NCBI RefSeq assembly: GCF_015711605.1 | Contig: NZ_JABTEZ010000001.1 | Location: forward strand, 1,826,001 to 1,890,000 | DNA length: 64,000 nucleotides | Direction of reading: 5' to 3' | Source of the DNA: Planomonospora sp. ID67723 | GTDB taxonomy: Bacteria; Actinomycetota; Actinomycetes; Streptosporangiales; Streptosporangiaceae | Part shown: positions 38,001 to 46,198 of the stretch, in pieces | Layout of the letters: each line of letters starts with the position of its first letter | Position numbering within the stretch: the first letter of the stretch is position 1 | Notes under the pieces: generated by a model | Databases searched by the model: none | Told to the model about the DNA's origin: nothing | The model's input: the letters and a program-made list of their open reading frames with translations, nothing else | Program-made: the position numbers and the translations under genes

Positions 38001-39627
38001 GGCGCACCTCCACGTCCCCGACGCCGGCCTTGACGGTCAGCACGATGGTCGCCACCTCGCCCTCGGGCGTGATCTCAGGCTCCAGAGTCTTGTCGTGCCG
38101 GATGTCGGCACCTCCCTGCACCGAGTGGTCGATTTTGACGTCGCCGAGTTTGGCGTATCCGCTGACCTCGACCCTGACGGTGGGCGGCAGGATCACGGTG
38201 ATCTCGCCGACCGAGACCGACGCCTCGACGACGGTCCGCGAGCCCGGCGCGAACGTCAGCTCGCCGAGGTCCAGGGTGCCTTCGCCGACCCCCACCGTGT
38301 AGCTTCCGGCGAGCTCCGCGATCGAGGTCGGGGCCCAGTCGTACGTGCCGAACTTCTTCGGGATGTCGCCCAGGGCGGATCCCACGACCAGCGTGAGCGC
38401 GACGACGGTGCCCGCCGCGACCAGGGCGGCGCCCCGGCCGAACCAGGCCGCGACCAGGAGCCCGCCGCCGATGGTGATGAGCGCCGCGCTTCCGACGACC
38501 GTCATGTTCACCGATCCCGAAGCGGACTGGACCGCCATGATGATCCCTCCAACGATCATGGCCAGGAATATCGTGATCGTCCCGATGAACGACCTGGGCG
38601 GCCTCGGCCGGGGTGGTGCCGGCGTCCGCGCGCCGTACGCGGCGAGGTCGTAGGGGGTCTGCGGGGCCGGGCCCCGGCGGGGGTCCAGCGGCCGGTAGGG
38701 GCCGTAGGGGGCGAACGGCTCGCCCGAGGAGTCGTAGGAGGCCGTCACCCCGGCGTAGGGATCCGGCGCCGCGCTGCGCGTCTCCTCACGCGGGCGTTCC
38801 CACGCGGCGGGCACCGTCCCGGCGTCCGTCTCCGCGTTCCTGCGGGCCCGGGCCGCGGCCATGCGGGCGTGCGCGGCGGAGATCGCCTCCTCGACGATGC
38901 GGGTCCGCTCGGCGGGGTCCTGCGCGGGGACGGATCCGGCGGCGGGAGCGGCGGCCGGGGGGTACGGCTCGGCGGGGGCGGGAGGATCCGCGTACGGCCC
39001 GGCCGGAGGACGGGTCCCGGGATGCGGGCCCGTGATGACCGGGGGGACGGGAGCGGGGACGCCGGACGGCGGGGCGGGCGGGTGGAAGGCGCCGGGCCGG
39101 TGCTCCGGCCGGGCGGCCTTCGGGCCGTCGTGGCGTCCGCTCCGCAGCCGCTCGGGCAGCGTCCTGGCCAGGGCCACCAGGTCGACGCCGCGCGAGTGGG
39201 CGGCGAGCAGGGCGACGGCGAACGTGGTGCCCACCACGACGCTGGCGGTCCCGATGCCGCCGGAGCTGACGTTGATGACCAGGCCGAAGCCGAAGACACC
39301 GGTCAGCAGGGCCATGACGGTCTCGCCGTCGAAGTCGCGCCGGGTCCACTGCTCGATGTGACCGGGGGCGCCGCTCGTCTCCCGCATCAGCAGGAACGCG
39401 GCGATGTAGAGCATGACGCCGACGCCCGAGGCGAGCACCAGCATCGCGAAGCCGACCCGGAACAGCACCGGGTCGACTCCGGCGTAACGGCCCAGGCCCG
39501 CGCAGACCCCGGTCAGCATGCGCCCGGTGTCGCTGCGGCCGAGCCTGCGGGGCCCGCCGGCGGCGGTGGTGGGCGGCGAGTCGGGCGGAGTGCTCGCCGG
39601 GTCCTGGGCGTTCCCGGTTTCGGTCAT
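37990..39627 (-). CDS. PspC-domain membrane protein with LiaF-like C-terminal domain
   Basis: This 545-residue protein has an N-terminal PspC domain (RMLTGVCAGLGRYAGVDPVL, then FAMLVLASGVGVMLYIAAFL). A second helix pair and a long Pro/Ala-rich region (about 175-340) follow, then four helices and a beta-rich C-terminal domain (about 440-545: LDLGELTFAPG, VSVGEITVILPP, GYAKLGDVKI). That last part resembles the LiaF/YvqF cell-wall-stress domain. It faces a PspC histidine kinase gene across 142 bp, so it is the likely membrane sensor or inhibitor of that kinase. ATG 39627 is chosen; the upstream frame is non-coding. Confidence 0.85.
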   Translation of the reverse strand: MTETGNAQDPASTPPDSPPTTAAGGPRRLGRSDTGRMLTGVCAGLGRYAGVDPVLFRVGFAMLVLASGVGVMLYIAAFLLMRETSGAPGHIEQWTRRDFDGETVMALLTGVFGFGLVINVSSGGIGTASVVVGTTFAVALLAAHSRGVDLVALARTLPERLRSGRHDGPKAARPEHRPGAFHPPAPPSGVPAPVPPVITGPHPGTRPPAGPYADPPAPAEPYPPAAAPAAGSVPAQDPAERTRIVEEAISAAHARMAAARARRNAETDAGTVPAAWERPREETRSAAPDPYAGVTASYDSSGEPFAPYGPYRPLDPRRGPAPQTPYDLAAYGARTPAPPRPRPPRSFIGTITIFLAMIVGGIIMAVQSASGSVNMTVVGSAALITIGGGLLVAAWFGRGAALVAAGTVVALTLVVGSALGDIPKKFGTYDWAPTSIAELAGSYTVGVGEGTLDLGELTFAPGSRTVVEASVSVGEITVILPPTVRVEVSGYAKLGDVKIDHSVQGGADIRHDKTLEPEITPEGEVATIVLTVKAGVGDVEVRRAA

Positions 39628-39671
39628 GGTCCCATCGTGGCCCTTCCCCGGACCCGGGCGCATCCGGGAGA

Positions 39672-39711
39672 CCCCTGAGCGGTCCCGGAGGAGGGGGCGC
39701 CTTCTCAGGGG
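39672..39711. promoter_or_regulatory. Inverted repeat in the divergent PspC promoter region
   Basis: CCCCTGAG (39672-39679) and CTCAGGGG (39704-39711) are 8-bp inverted repeats whose centres are 32 bp apart, about three helical turns. They lie between the two divergent PspC genes and are candidate sites for the LuxR-type regulator at 41115. Confidence 0.5.
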
Positions 39712-39769
39712 CGGGCCAGGGGAACTCCCGATGCGCCCGGTGTCGCGGCCGTGTGACGATGACAGGGCT

Positions 39770-41014
39770 ATGACTGACCGACAGACGTCGCGCGGACCCG
39801 CCGCCGCGGACACGACACCTCATGACGCGGTGCCCACGACCATCGACGAGGCGGGCTTCCCCCGGCTCCTGCGGCTGGTGGACGGGCGGCTGGTGGCGGG
39901 GGTGGCCCAGGGCGTCGCGGCCCAGCTCCGGCTCGACCCGGTCGTGCTGCGGCTGGCCTTCGTGCTGCTCACCGTGCTGGACGGGATCGGCGCCGTGGTC
40001 TACGCGGCGCTGTGGATGTTCACCCCGCGCGCGCCGTACGAGGGCCGGGAGCCCGCGCGGGACTGGAGCCAGGTCACCGCCTACGGTGCGATCGGCCTGG
40101 CGCTGCTGGCGCTCCGCTGGCTCACCGGCGCCTCGACCGGCGGGATCGGCGCGTGGCCGATCGCGGTCGGCGGGATCGGCTCGCTGATCCTCTGGCAGCA
40201 GGCCGACCCGGACCGGCGGCAGCGCTGGATGGACTCCACCGTCGGGCAGGCGCGCAAGAGCCGGGTCCGCACGTTCGCGGGCCTGGTGCTCGTGGTCATC
40301 GGCATGATCGGGTTCCTCGCCGCCAACGACAAGCTGGACCAGGCCAGCCAGGGCATCGTGTTCACGCTGGTGGTCGTGGGCGGCGTCGCCCTCATCGCGG
40401 CCCCCTGGCTGGCGGGCCTGTGGAAGGAACTGCAGCGCGAGCGCCGCGAGCGCATCCGGCAGGAGGAGCGGGCCGAGTTCGCCGCGCACGTGCACGACTC
40501 CGTGCTGCACACGCTGACGCTGATCCAGCGCAGCGCGCACGACTCCCGCGAGGTGATGCGGCTCGCCCGCTCCCAGGAGCGCGAGCTCCGCAACTGGCTC
40601 TACCAGCCGAAGCAGGACGCCGACGCCTCGGTGGCCGCGGCCGTGCGGCGGGCCGCGGCCGAGGAGGAGGACGCCCACGGGGTGCCGATCGAGGTCGTCT
40701 GCGTGGGAGACTGCCCGCTGACGCCCGAACTGTCCGCCATGATGCAGGCCGCGCGTCAGGCGATGGTCAACGCTGCGAAATACTCCGAGTCGCCGGTCGT
40801 CTCCGTCTACGCGGAGGTGGAGCCGGGCGAGGTCACCGTCTTCGTCCGGGACCGGGGTGTCGGCTTCGACATGGACGAGGTGCCCGAGGACCGGATGGGC
40901 ATCCGCCAGTCGATCATCGGCAGGATGGAGCGCAACGGGGGCAGCGCCCGGGTGCGGACCGAGCCCGGCGAGGGTACGGAAGTGATGTTGACCATGAAGC
41001 TGGAGAGCTCGTGA
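39770..41014 (+). CDS. PspC-domain sensor histidine kinase (NarL/LiaS-type)
   Basis: This 414-residue protein carries an N-terminal PspC domain (about 33-85), further membrane helices up to about residue 215, a HisKA_3 helix with the phosphoacceptor in FAAHVHDSVLHTLTLIQ (about 236-252), and an HATPase_c domain (about 310-410: RQAMVNAAKYSES, FVRDRGVGFDMDE, GEGTEVMLTM). It phosphorylates the LuxR-type regulator encoded 100 bp downstream. ATG 39770 has only a weak AGGG close by, so translation may be nearly leaderless. Confidence 0.9.
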   Translation: MTDRQTSRGPAAADTTPHDAVPTTIDEAGFPRLLRLVDGRLVAGVAQGVAAQLRLDPVVLRLAFVLLTVLDGIGAVVYAALWMFTPRAPYEGREPARDWSQVTAYGAIGLALLALRWLTGASTGGIGAWPIAVGGIGSLILWQQADPDRRQRWMDSTVGQARKSRVRTFAGLVLVVIGMIGFLAANDKLDQASQGIVFTLVVVGGVALIAAPWLAGLWKELQRERRERIRQEERAEFAAHVHDSVLHTLTLIQRSAHDSREVMRLARSQERELRNWLYQPKQDADASVAAAVRRAAAEEEDAHGVPIEVVCVGDCPLTPELSAMMQAARQAMVNAAKYSESPVVSVYAEVEPGEVTVFVRDRGVGFDMDEVPEDRMGIRQSIIGRMERNGGSARVRTEPGEGTEVMLTMKLESS

Positions 41015-41114
41015 TCCGCCGCCCCGCCCGGCGCCGCGCCGGACACGCGCGGGCCGTACGGGGCCGGCGGGGCGGGATCACCCGCGGAACGAACGAGGAG
41101 CGGTGAGGGATCAC

Positions 41115-41753
41115 ATGGGCAACATCAGGGTTCTGATCGTCGACGACCACCGGCTGTTCCGCTCGGGGGTCCGCGCCGAGCTGGGCGACTCCATCGAGGT
41201 GATCGGCGAGGCCGAGGACGTGGAGTCCGCGGTGCGGACGATCGCCGAGCTCCAGCCCGACGTCGTCCTGCTCGACGTGCACATGCCCGGCGGCGGCGGG
41301 CAGGAGGTGCTCCGCCGCGTCCTGGGCTCCGGCTCGCAGGTGCGCTTCCTGGCCCTGTCGGTCTCCGACGCGGCCGAGGACGTCATCGGCGTGATCCGCG
41401 GCGGCGCCCGGGGCTACGTCACCAAGACCATCAGCGGCCGGGAGCTCACCGACGCGATCCGCCGGGTGGCCGAGGGGGACGCCGTCTTCTCCCCGAGGCT
41501 GGCCGGGTTCGTGCTGGACGCCTTCGCCTCCAGCGAGGCCCCGCCGATCGACCCCGAGCTGGACTCGCTGACCCAGCGCGAGCGCGAGGTCCTGCGCCTG
41601 ATCGCCCGGGGTTACGCCTACAAGGAGATCGCCAAGGAGCTGTTCATCTCGGTCAAGACGGTCGAGACGCACGTCTCGTCCGTGCTGCGCAAGCTCCAGC
41701 TCTCCAACCGTCACGAGCTCTCCCGCTGGGCCACCGCCCGCCGCCTGGTCTAG
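41115..41753 (+). CDS. LuxR/NarL-family response regulator
   Basis: This 212-residue protein has a receiver domain (VLIVDDHRLFRSGV, phospho-Asp in VVLLDVHMPG at about residue 55, Lys in GYVTKTI). The C-terminal LuxR helix-turn-helix reads LTQREREVLRLIARGYAYKE with VSSVLRKLQLSNRHEL. It forms a two-component pair with the PspC kinase. ATG 41115 has GAGGGA just upstream; GTG 41103 is possible but too close to GAGGAG. Likely targets are the divergent PspC genes themselves. Confidence 0.92.
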   Translation: MGNIRVLIVDDHRLFRSGVRAELGDSIEVIGEAEDVESAVRTIAELQPDVVLLDVHMPGGGGQEVLRRVLGSGSQVRFLALSVSDAAEDVIGVIRGGARGYVTKTISGRELTDAIRRVAEGDAVFSPRLAGFVLDAFASSEAPPIDPELDSLTQREREVLRLIARGYAYKEIAKELFISVKTVETHVSSVLRKLQLSNRHELSRWATARRLV

Positions 41754-41793
41754 GTTCTGTACGGCCCGCGTCTTATGTGCGACTCTGCGAAAT

Positions 41794-43260
41794 ATGGGTC
41801 GCGATGTTCCCGCCATGGTGTTCAGCCGGGAGGACCGGCGGCGGTACCGGGACAAGATCCGCCGGTGCCTTGACGTCCTCGCCCGGATGCTGCACGATTC
41901 CCGGTTCGACTTCGACCGGCCCAAGGCCGGGCTGGAGATCGAGCTGAACCTGGTGGACGAGCGCGGCGAGCCCACGATGCGGAACGCCGAGGTGCTGACG
42001 GCCATCGCCGAGCCCGACTGGGCCACCGAGCTGGGCCAGTTCAACGTCGAGATCAACGTCGAGCCCGAGTCCCTCGAAGGGGACGGCGCCGTGCGGCTGG
42101 AGAACGGGGTCAGGGACCGGCTCAACCGGGCGGAGGAGCGGGCGCGCACGGTCGGCGGGCACACCCTGCTGATCGGCGTCCTTCCCACGCTGCGGGAGGG
42201 CGACCTCAACGAGGGCGCGCTCTCGGCCAACCCGCGCTACCGGCTGCTCAACGAGCAGATCTTCGCGGCCCTGGGCGAGGACCTGCACCTGTTCATCGAG
42301 GGCGACGAGGTCCTCGACACCTACGCCGACAGTATCGCCCCCGCCTCCTGCACCAGCACCCAGCTCCACCTCCAGGTCGGCCCCGAGGAGTTCGCCGCGC
42401 ACTGGAACGCGGCGCAGGCCATCGCGGGCGTGCAGGTGGCGGTGGCGGCCAACTCGCCGTTCGTGTTCGGCAGGCGGCTGTGGCACGAGACCAGGATCCC
42501 GCTGTTCCAGCAGGCCGTGGACACGCGTACCGCCGAGCTGAAGGCCCAGGGCGTGCGGCCGAGGGTGTGGTTCGGCGAGCAGTGGATCACCTCGGTCTTC
42601 GACCTGTTCGAGGAGAACGTGCGGTACTTCTCCGCGTTGCTGCCCCTGTGCGAGGACACCGACCCGGCCGAGGAGTTCGCCCGCGGGGTGACCCCGCAGC
42701 TGGACGAGCTGACCCTGCACAACGGGACCGTCTACCGGTGGAACCGGCCGGTCTACGCGACCGTGGACGGCGTCCCGCACCTGCGGGTGGAGAACCGGGT
42801 GCTCCCGGCGGGCCCGACGGTCGCCGACATCGCCGCGAACGCCGCCCTCTACTACGGGCTCATGCGGGTCCTGCCGCATGACGAGCGCCCGGTGTGGACG
42901 CGCATGGCGTTCGCGGCGGCGGAGGAGAACCTGCTCACCGCGGCCCGCCGGGGGATGGGGGCCGGTCTCTACTGGCCGGGGGTGGGGGAGATCCCCGCCG
43001 CCGAGCTGGTCCTGCGCCACCTGCTCCCGCTCGCCTACGAGGGGCTGGACCTGTGGGGTGTGGACCCGGGACCGAGGGACCGGCTGCTCGGCATCATCGA
43101 GCGGCGGTGCGCGACCGGCATGACCGGGGCGCGCTGGCAGATCGAGGCGGTGGAGGCGCTGGGGGACCTCGACCGGCACGAGGCGCTGCGCCGCATGACC
43201 CTGCTCTACATGGACCACATGCACGGCAACGAGCCCGTCCACACCTGGCCCCGGCCCTGA
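41794..43260 (+). CDS. Glutamate-cysteine ligase family 2 (GCS2) protein
   Basis: This 488-residue ATP-grasp-like carboxylate-amine ligase has KAGLEIELNLVDERGEP (about 44-60), LGQFNVEINVEPES and SCTSTQLHLQVGPEEFAAHW. RPVYATVDGVPHLRVENRVLP is also typical of the GCS2 family. Actinobacteria make mycothiol, so such enzymes often have other gamma-glutamyl or amide-ligase roles. The start ATG 41794 has no ribosome site and may be leaderless. It follows the response regulator gene after 40 bp but need not be co-regulated. Confidence 0.82.
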   Translation: MGRDVPAMVFSREDRRRYRDKIRRCLDVLARMLHDSRFDFDRPKAGLEIELNLVDERGEPTMRNAEVLTAIAEPDWATELGQFNVEINVEPESLEGDGAVRLENGVRDRLNRAEERARTVGGHTLLIGVLPTLREGDLNEGALSANPRYRLLNEQIFAALGEDLHLFIEGDEVLDTYADSIAPASCTSTQLHLQVGPEEFAAHWNAAQAIAGVQVAVAANSPFVFGRRLWHETRIPLFQQAVDTRTAELKAQGVRPRVWFGEQWITSVFDLFEENVRYFSALLPLCEDTDPAEEFARGVTPQLDELTLHNGTVYRWNRPVYATVDGVPHLRVENRVLPAGPTVADIAANAALYYGLMRVLPHDERPVWTRMAFAAAEENLLTAARRGMGAGLYWPGVGEIPAAELVLRHLLPLAYEGLDLWGVDPGPRDRLLGIIERRCATGMTGARWQIEAVEALGDLDRHEALRRMTLLYMDHMHGNEPVHTWPRP

Positions 43261-43439
43261 GCCGTGCGGACCCGCGGGTGACGGCCCGTGCCCGCCGGGG
43301 CCGGCCGCCGTGACGGTGCCGCCCGCCGGAAGCGGGGAGTACGCCGGCACGGTGATCCCGGAATCCACCGGAAGGCTGATGCCGCGCGGCTCTCGCCCGC
43401 CTAGTCTGAGGGCCGGTTATCCAGCAGGGGGTGATGTTC

Positions 43440-43703
43440 ATGCGGAGGACGGTCCGTGAGATCGGCTGGGCCGTACGGGGAGCCTGCCGTGGAAGCGACC
43501 CCGAGTTGTTCTTCCCGCCGGCGCCGTCGGCCGAGCAGGAGTCGCGGGCCAAGGCGGTCTGCGCGGGCTGCCCGGTGATGGACGACTGCCGGGCCTACGC
43601 CGTGCGGGCGGGTGAGCCGGAGGGGATCTGGGGAGGGCTCACCGTGAGGGAACGGCGCGGCCTGCGTTTCCCGGCGGGGTGGCGGCGGCGGGCCGCGGGA
43701 TGA
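43440..43703 (+). CDS. WhiB-like iron-sulfur regulator
   Basis: This 87-residue protein has the four WhiB cysteines: Cys in GACRGSDPELFFP, then the CAGCPVMDDC cluster, and the GIWGGLTVRERR turn that contacts RNA polymerase sigma or DNA. WhiB proteins bind a [4Fe-4S] cluster and regulate development or stress genes in actinobacteria. I chose ATG 43440, 8 bp after AGGGGG (43426-43431); ATG 43434 and GTG 43431 overlap that site. A TAGTCT at 43402-43407 may be its -10. Confidence 0.9.
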   Translation: MRRTVREIGWAVRGACRGSDPELFFPPAPSAEQESRAKAVCAGCPVMDDCRAYAVRAGEPEGIWGGLTVRERRGLRFPAGWRRRAAG

Positions 43704-43728
43704 TTCCTCACGGGGAGGGGGAGACGAC

Positions 43729-44523
43729 ATGCTCCTGCGCGGAGGACGGCGCGGCCGTCCCGTGAGCGCGGACCGGCGGACGGGGGCGCCGCTCGCCGGC
43801 GCGGTGGCCGTGCTGGCGGCGGCCAACCTGGCCAACAACCGCCTCGCGCCGCGCCTGGCTCCGCTGACCTCGGCCGCCGCCACCGGTGTCCTGGTCGCTC
43901 TGGCCCGAAGGTCCGGGCTCTCCTGGCCCGAACTGGGGTTCCGGGACGGCGCGCGCGGTCTGCGCATCGGCGGGGCGCTCGCCGCGGCCGTCGCCGCGGC
44001 CTACGGCGCGGGCATCGCCGTCCCCGCCACCCGCCGGTTCTTCCGCGACGAGCGCGCGCTCTCGCTCTCGCGCGCCCGCGCGCTGGAGGAGGCGCTGCTC
44101 CAGGTGCCGCTCGGCACGGTCCTGCTGGAGGAGGTCGGCTTCCGCGGCGTGCTGCACGGCCTGCTCGCCCGGTCCCACGGAGAACCCGCGGCCACCGCGG
44201 TCTCCTCGGCCCTGTTCGGCCTCTGGCACGTCCTCCCGGCGATCGACATGGCCGCCGCCAACCCCGCGCTGAGCGCTCTCGCCTCCGGGGAGTCCCCGCA
44301 GGGCGGTCCGCCTTCAGGCGCGTCCCGGGCGGAGACGGCGCGGGTGGTGGCCGGGTCGGTGCTCTCCACCGGGCTCGCCGGAGCGCTGTTCTGCGCGCTG
44401 CGCCGCAGGGGCGGTCTGGCCGCCCCCGCCCTCCTGCACCTCGCCACCAACTCCCTCGGCTACCTGTTCGCGCGGATCGCGCCGGGGGAGGCACCCGCCC
44501 CGGAGGCGGGCCGGACGCCGTAG
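43729..44523 (+). CDS. CPBP-family intramembrane glutamic/metallo-endopeptidase
   Basis: This 264-residue membrane protein has the CPBP motifs LLEEVGFRGVLHGLL (about 129-143) and SALFGLWHVLPAID (about 161-174). LLHLATNSLGYLFA near the C-terminus supplies the third motif. CPBP proteases cleave membrane proteins or act in peptide maturation and immunity. GGGGAGGGGGA precedes ATG 43729. It follows the WhiB gene by 25 bp, so both may be co-transcribed. Confidence 0.88.
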   Translation: MLLRGGRRGRPVSADRRTGAPLAGAVAVLAAANLANNRLAPRLAPLTSAAATGVLVALARRSGLSWPELGFRDGARGLRIGGALAAAVAAAYGAGIAVPATRRFFRDERALSLSRARALEEALLQVPLGTVLLEEVGFRGVLHGLLARSHGEPAATAVSSALFGLWHVLPAIDMAAANPALSALASGESPQGGPPSGASRAETARVVAGSVLSTGLAGALFCALRRRGGLAAPALLHLATNSLGYLFARIAPGEAPAPEAGRTP

Positions 44524-44530
44524 GGCGGGC

Positions 44531-45280
44531 TCACGAGGGAGGGGCGGTCTCCGTCAGGCGGCCCCGTGCCACCAGTTCGATCGTGAGGAGCACCGCCACC
44601 GCCTGGGCGGCCAGCAGCGCGACCAGCACGACGAGCTGCACCACGCCCGCCTGGAGCGGGTCGGCCCCGCCCAGGAGCATGCCCACGAACGCCCCCGGCA
44701 GGGTGACCAGGCCCACGGTCCGCGTCTGGTCCAGCGCGGGCACCAGCGCCTGAGCCGCCGCCGGGCGGCAGATCTCCAGGGCCGCGTCCCGGCCGGAGAA
44801 GCCCAGCGCGAGCGCGGCCTCCACCTCGCCGCGCCGCCGGTCGAGCTCGTCCACCGCCCGCCGTCCCGCCAGCGCCGTGGCCGTCAGGCAGCCGCCCAGC
44901 AGGATGCCGGCGATCGGGATCAGGGTGATGCCCTTCGGCGGGACGGTCCCGGTTCCGGCCAGGAGCAGGAAGACCGGCAGGGTGCCCGCTCCGACGGGGA
45001 CGGCGGCCCACCAGGCCGCGCGCCCCGAGGTGATCCTGCGTCCCGCGGTCAGGCTCGCCACGCCGTACATGACCAGCACGAACGCCGCCGCCGCCGGCGG
45101 CCGCTCGACGGCCCACACGATGACCAGGGAGACCGCGCCGAGCTGGACCGCGGCGCGCAGGCAGGCGGTGAGCACGGCCCGGGCGTGGCCGAGGCGGCCG
45201 AGCAGGGCGACGGCGGCCCCCGCGAGGGCGAGGAGGACGACGACGGCGGCGGTGGCGGGCGAGACGGCGATGGTGCTCAC
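44531..45280 (-). CDS. FetB-like ABC transporter permease (UPF0014)
   Basis: This 249-residue protein with about seven helices has the FetB signatures LRAAVQLGAVSLV, TLIPIAGILLGGCLTATALA, and LVPALDQTRTVGLVTLPGAF followed by VGMLLGGADPLQAG. FetAB exports iron or confers metal and oxidative-stress tolerance in E. coli. No FetA ATPase gene is adjacent. The start is uncertain; GTG 45280 (VSTIAVSP) is the likeliest because the upstream residues look non-coding. It converges with the CPBP gene, leaving 7 bp. Confidence 0.85.
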   Translation of the reverse strand: MSTIAVSPATAAVVVLLALAGAAVALLGRLGHARAVLTACLRAAVQLGAVSLVIVWAVERPPAAAAFVLVMYGVASLTAGRRITSGRAAWWAAVPVGAGTLPVFLLLAGTGTVPPKGITLIPIAGILLGGCLTATALAGRRAVDELDRRRGEVEAALALGFSGRDAALEICRPAAAQALVPALDQTRTVGLVTLPGAFVGMLLGGADPLQAGVVQLVVLVALLAAQAVAVLLTIELVARGRLTETAPPS

Positions 45281-45362
45281 AGCACAAGAGCATGTCCTAC
45301 GCCCGGGCGCGGGCGGCGGCACCCCTTCCCGGACACGGGGACGATCGCCCGGGCCGTGGGCG

Positions 45363-46079
45363 TCAGGCGGTGGGGACCCGCTTGAAGGCTTCGGCGTAGC
45401 GGTCCTCGCCGAGACCGGCGTTCTTCGCCAGGGAGGAGAAACGGGTCCGGAGGAAGCCCTCGAAACCCTCGATGTGCGAGGTCTGGCTCGCGTGCGCGCG
45501 CAGCGCGGCGAGCTTGCGGTCGAAAGTGGCGGTGACGTCCACGTAGTGGTCCGGGTTCTCGCCGCCGTTCAGCCAGACCTCGGGGACCGTCCACGCCTCC
45601 AGGCCCTCCTCCAGCAGGCCCGGGAAGGCGTAGGGGTTGCGGGCGTCGGGGTAGACGGCGTCGAGGGTCGCGCCGCCGACCGCGCGGTGGTCGGGGTGGC
45701 TGGGCGCGATGAAGGAGTAGTTGCGCTCGGGAGTGTGGGTGATCACCAGGTCGGGACGGACCTGGCGGATCACCCGGGTGATGTCGCGCCGCAGGTCCAG
45801 GCTCTGCTCCACGGTCCCGTCCGTGTAACCGAGGAAGCGCAGGTCGTGCACGCCCACGAGCTTGGCCGCGGCCGTCTGCTCGGACCGGCGGAGCCCGGCC
45901 ATGCCGCCGCTGTCCAGCTCGCGGTCGAAACCGCCCGCGTCGCCGTCGGTGACGACGCAGTAGACGACTTCGGCGCCTCGATCGGTGAACCGGGCGATGG
46001 TTCCCGCCGCGGCGAAGTCGGCGTCATCCGGGTGCGCGGTCACCACGAGCACCCGGTTGATCTCGTTCTCAGGCAGCAT
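45363..46079 (-). CDS. PIG-L family deacetylase (MshB/BshB-like)
   Basis: This 238-residue zinc hydrolase has the metal motif VVTAHPDDADF (about 11-21) and the catalytic SHPDHRAVG (about 128-136). Relatives deacetylate GlcNAc-inositol or GlcNAc-malate in mycothiol and bacillithiol synthesis, or cut mycothiol conjugates. ATG 46079 is chosen with AGGAAAGG upstream. It is divergent from pcrA. Confidence 0.87.
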   Translation of the reverse strand: MLPENEINRVLVVTAHPDDADFAAAGTIARFTDRGAEVVYCVVTDGDAGGFDRELDSGGMAGLRRSEQTAAAKLVGVHDLRFLGYTDGTVEQSLDLRRDITRVIRQVRPDLVITHTPERNYSFIAPSHPDHRAVGGATLDAVYPDARNPYAFPGLLEEGLEAWTVPEVWLNGGENPDHYVDVTATFDRKLAALRAHASQTSHIEGFEGFLRTRFSSLAKNAGLGEDRYAEAFKRVPTA

Positions 46080-46182
46080 GCGAGGCCTTTCCTGTCTTCC
46101 CGTCCCGATCAATGGTCACAACCGCGGGAAAGTCCGACCGCATTCCTTCCCGCGCCTGGACCCGGTTGTCGGTGACCCGCCT

Positions 46183-46198
46183 TAACCTAGGGGGCGTG
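46183..46198 (+). promoter_or_regulatory. Probable leaderless promoter of pcrA
   Basis: TAACCT (46183-46188) fits a TANNNT -10 box, and its end lies 7 bp before GTG 46196. AGGGGG is only 1 bp from that GTG, too close to serve as a ribosome site, and no other in-frame start is near. The transcript therefore probably starts at the GTG itself. Confidence 0.55.
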
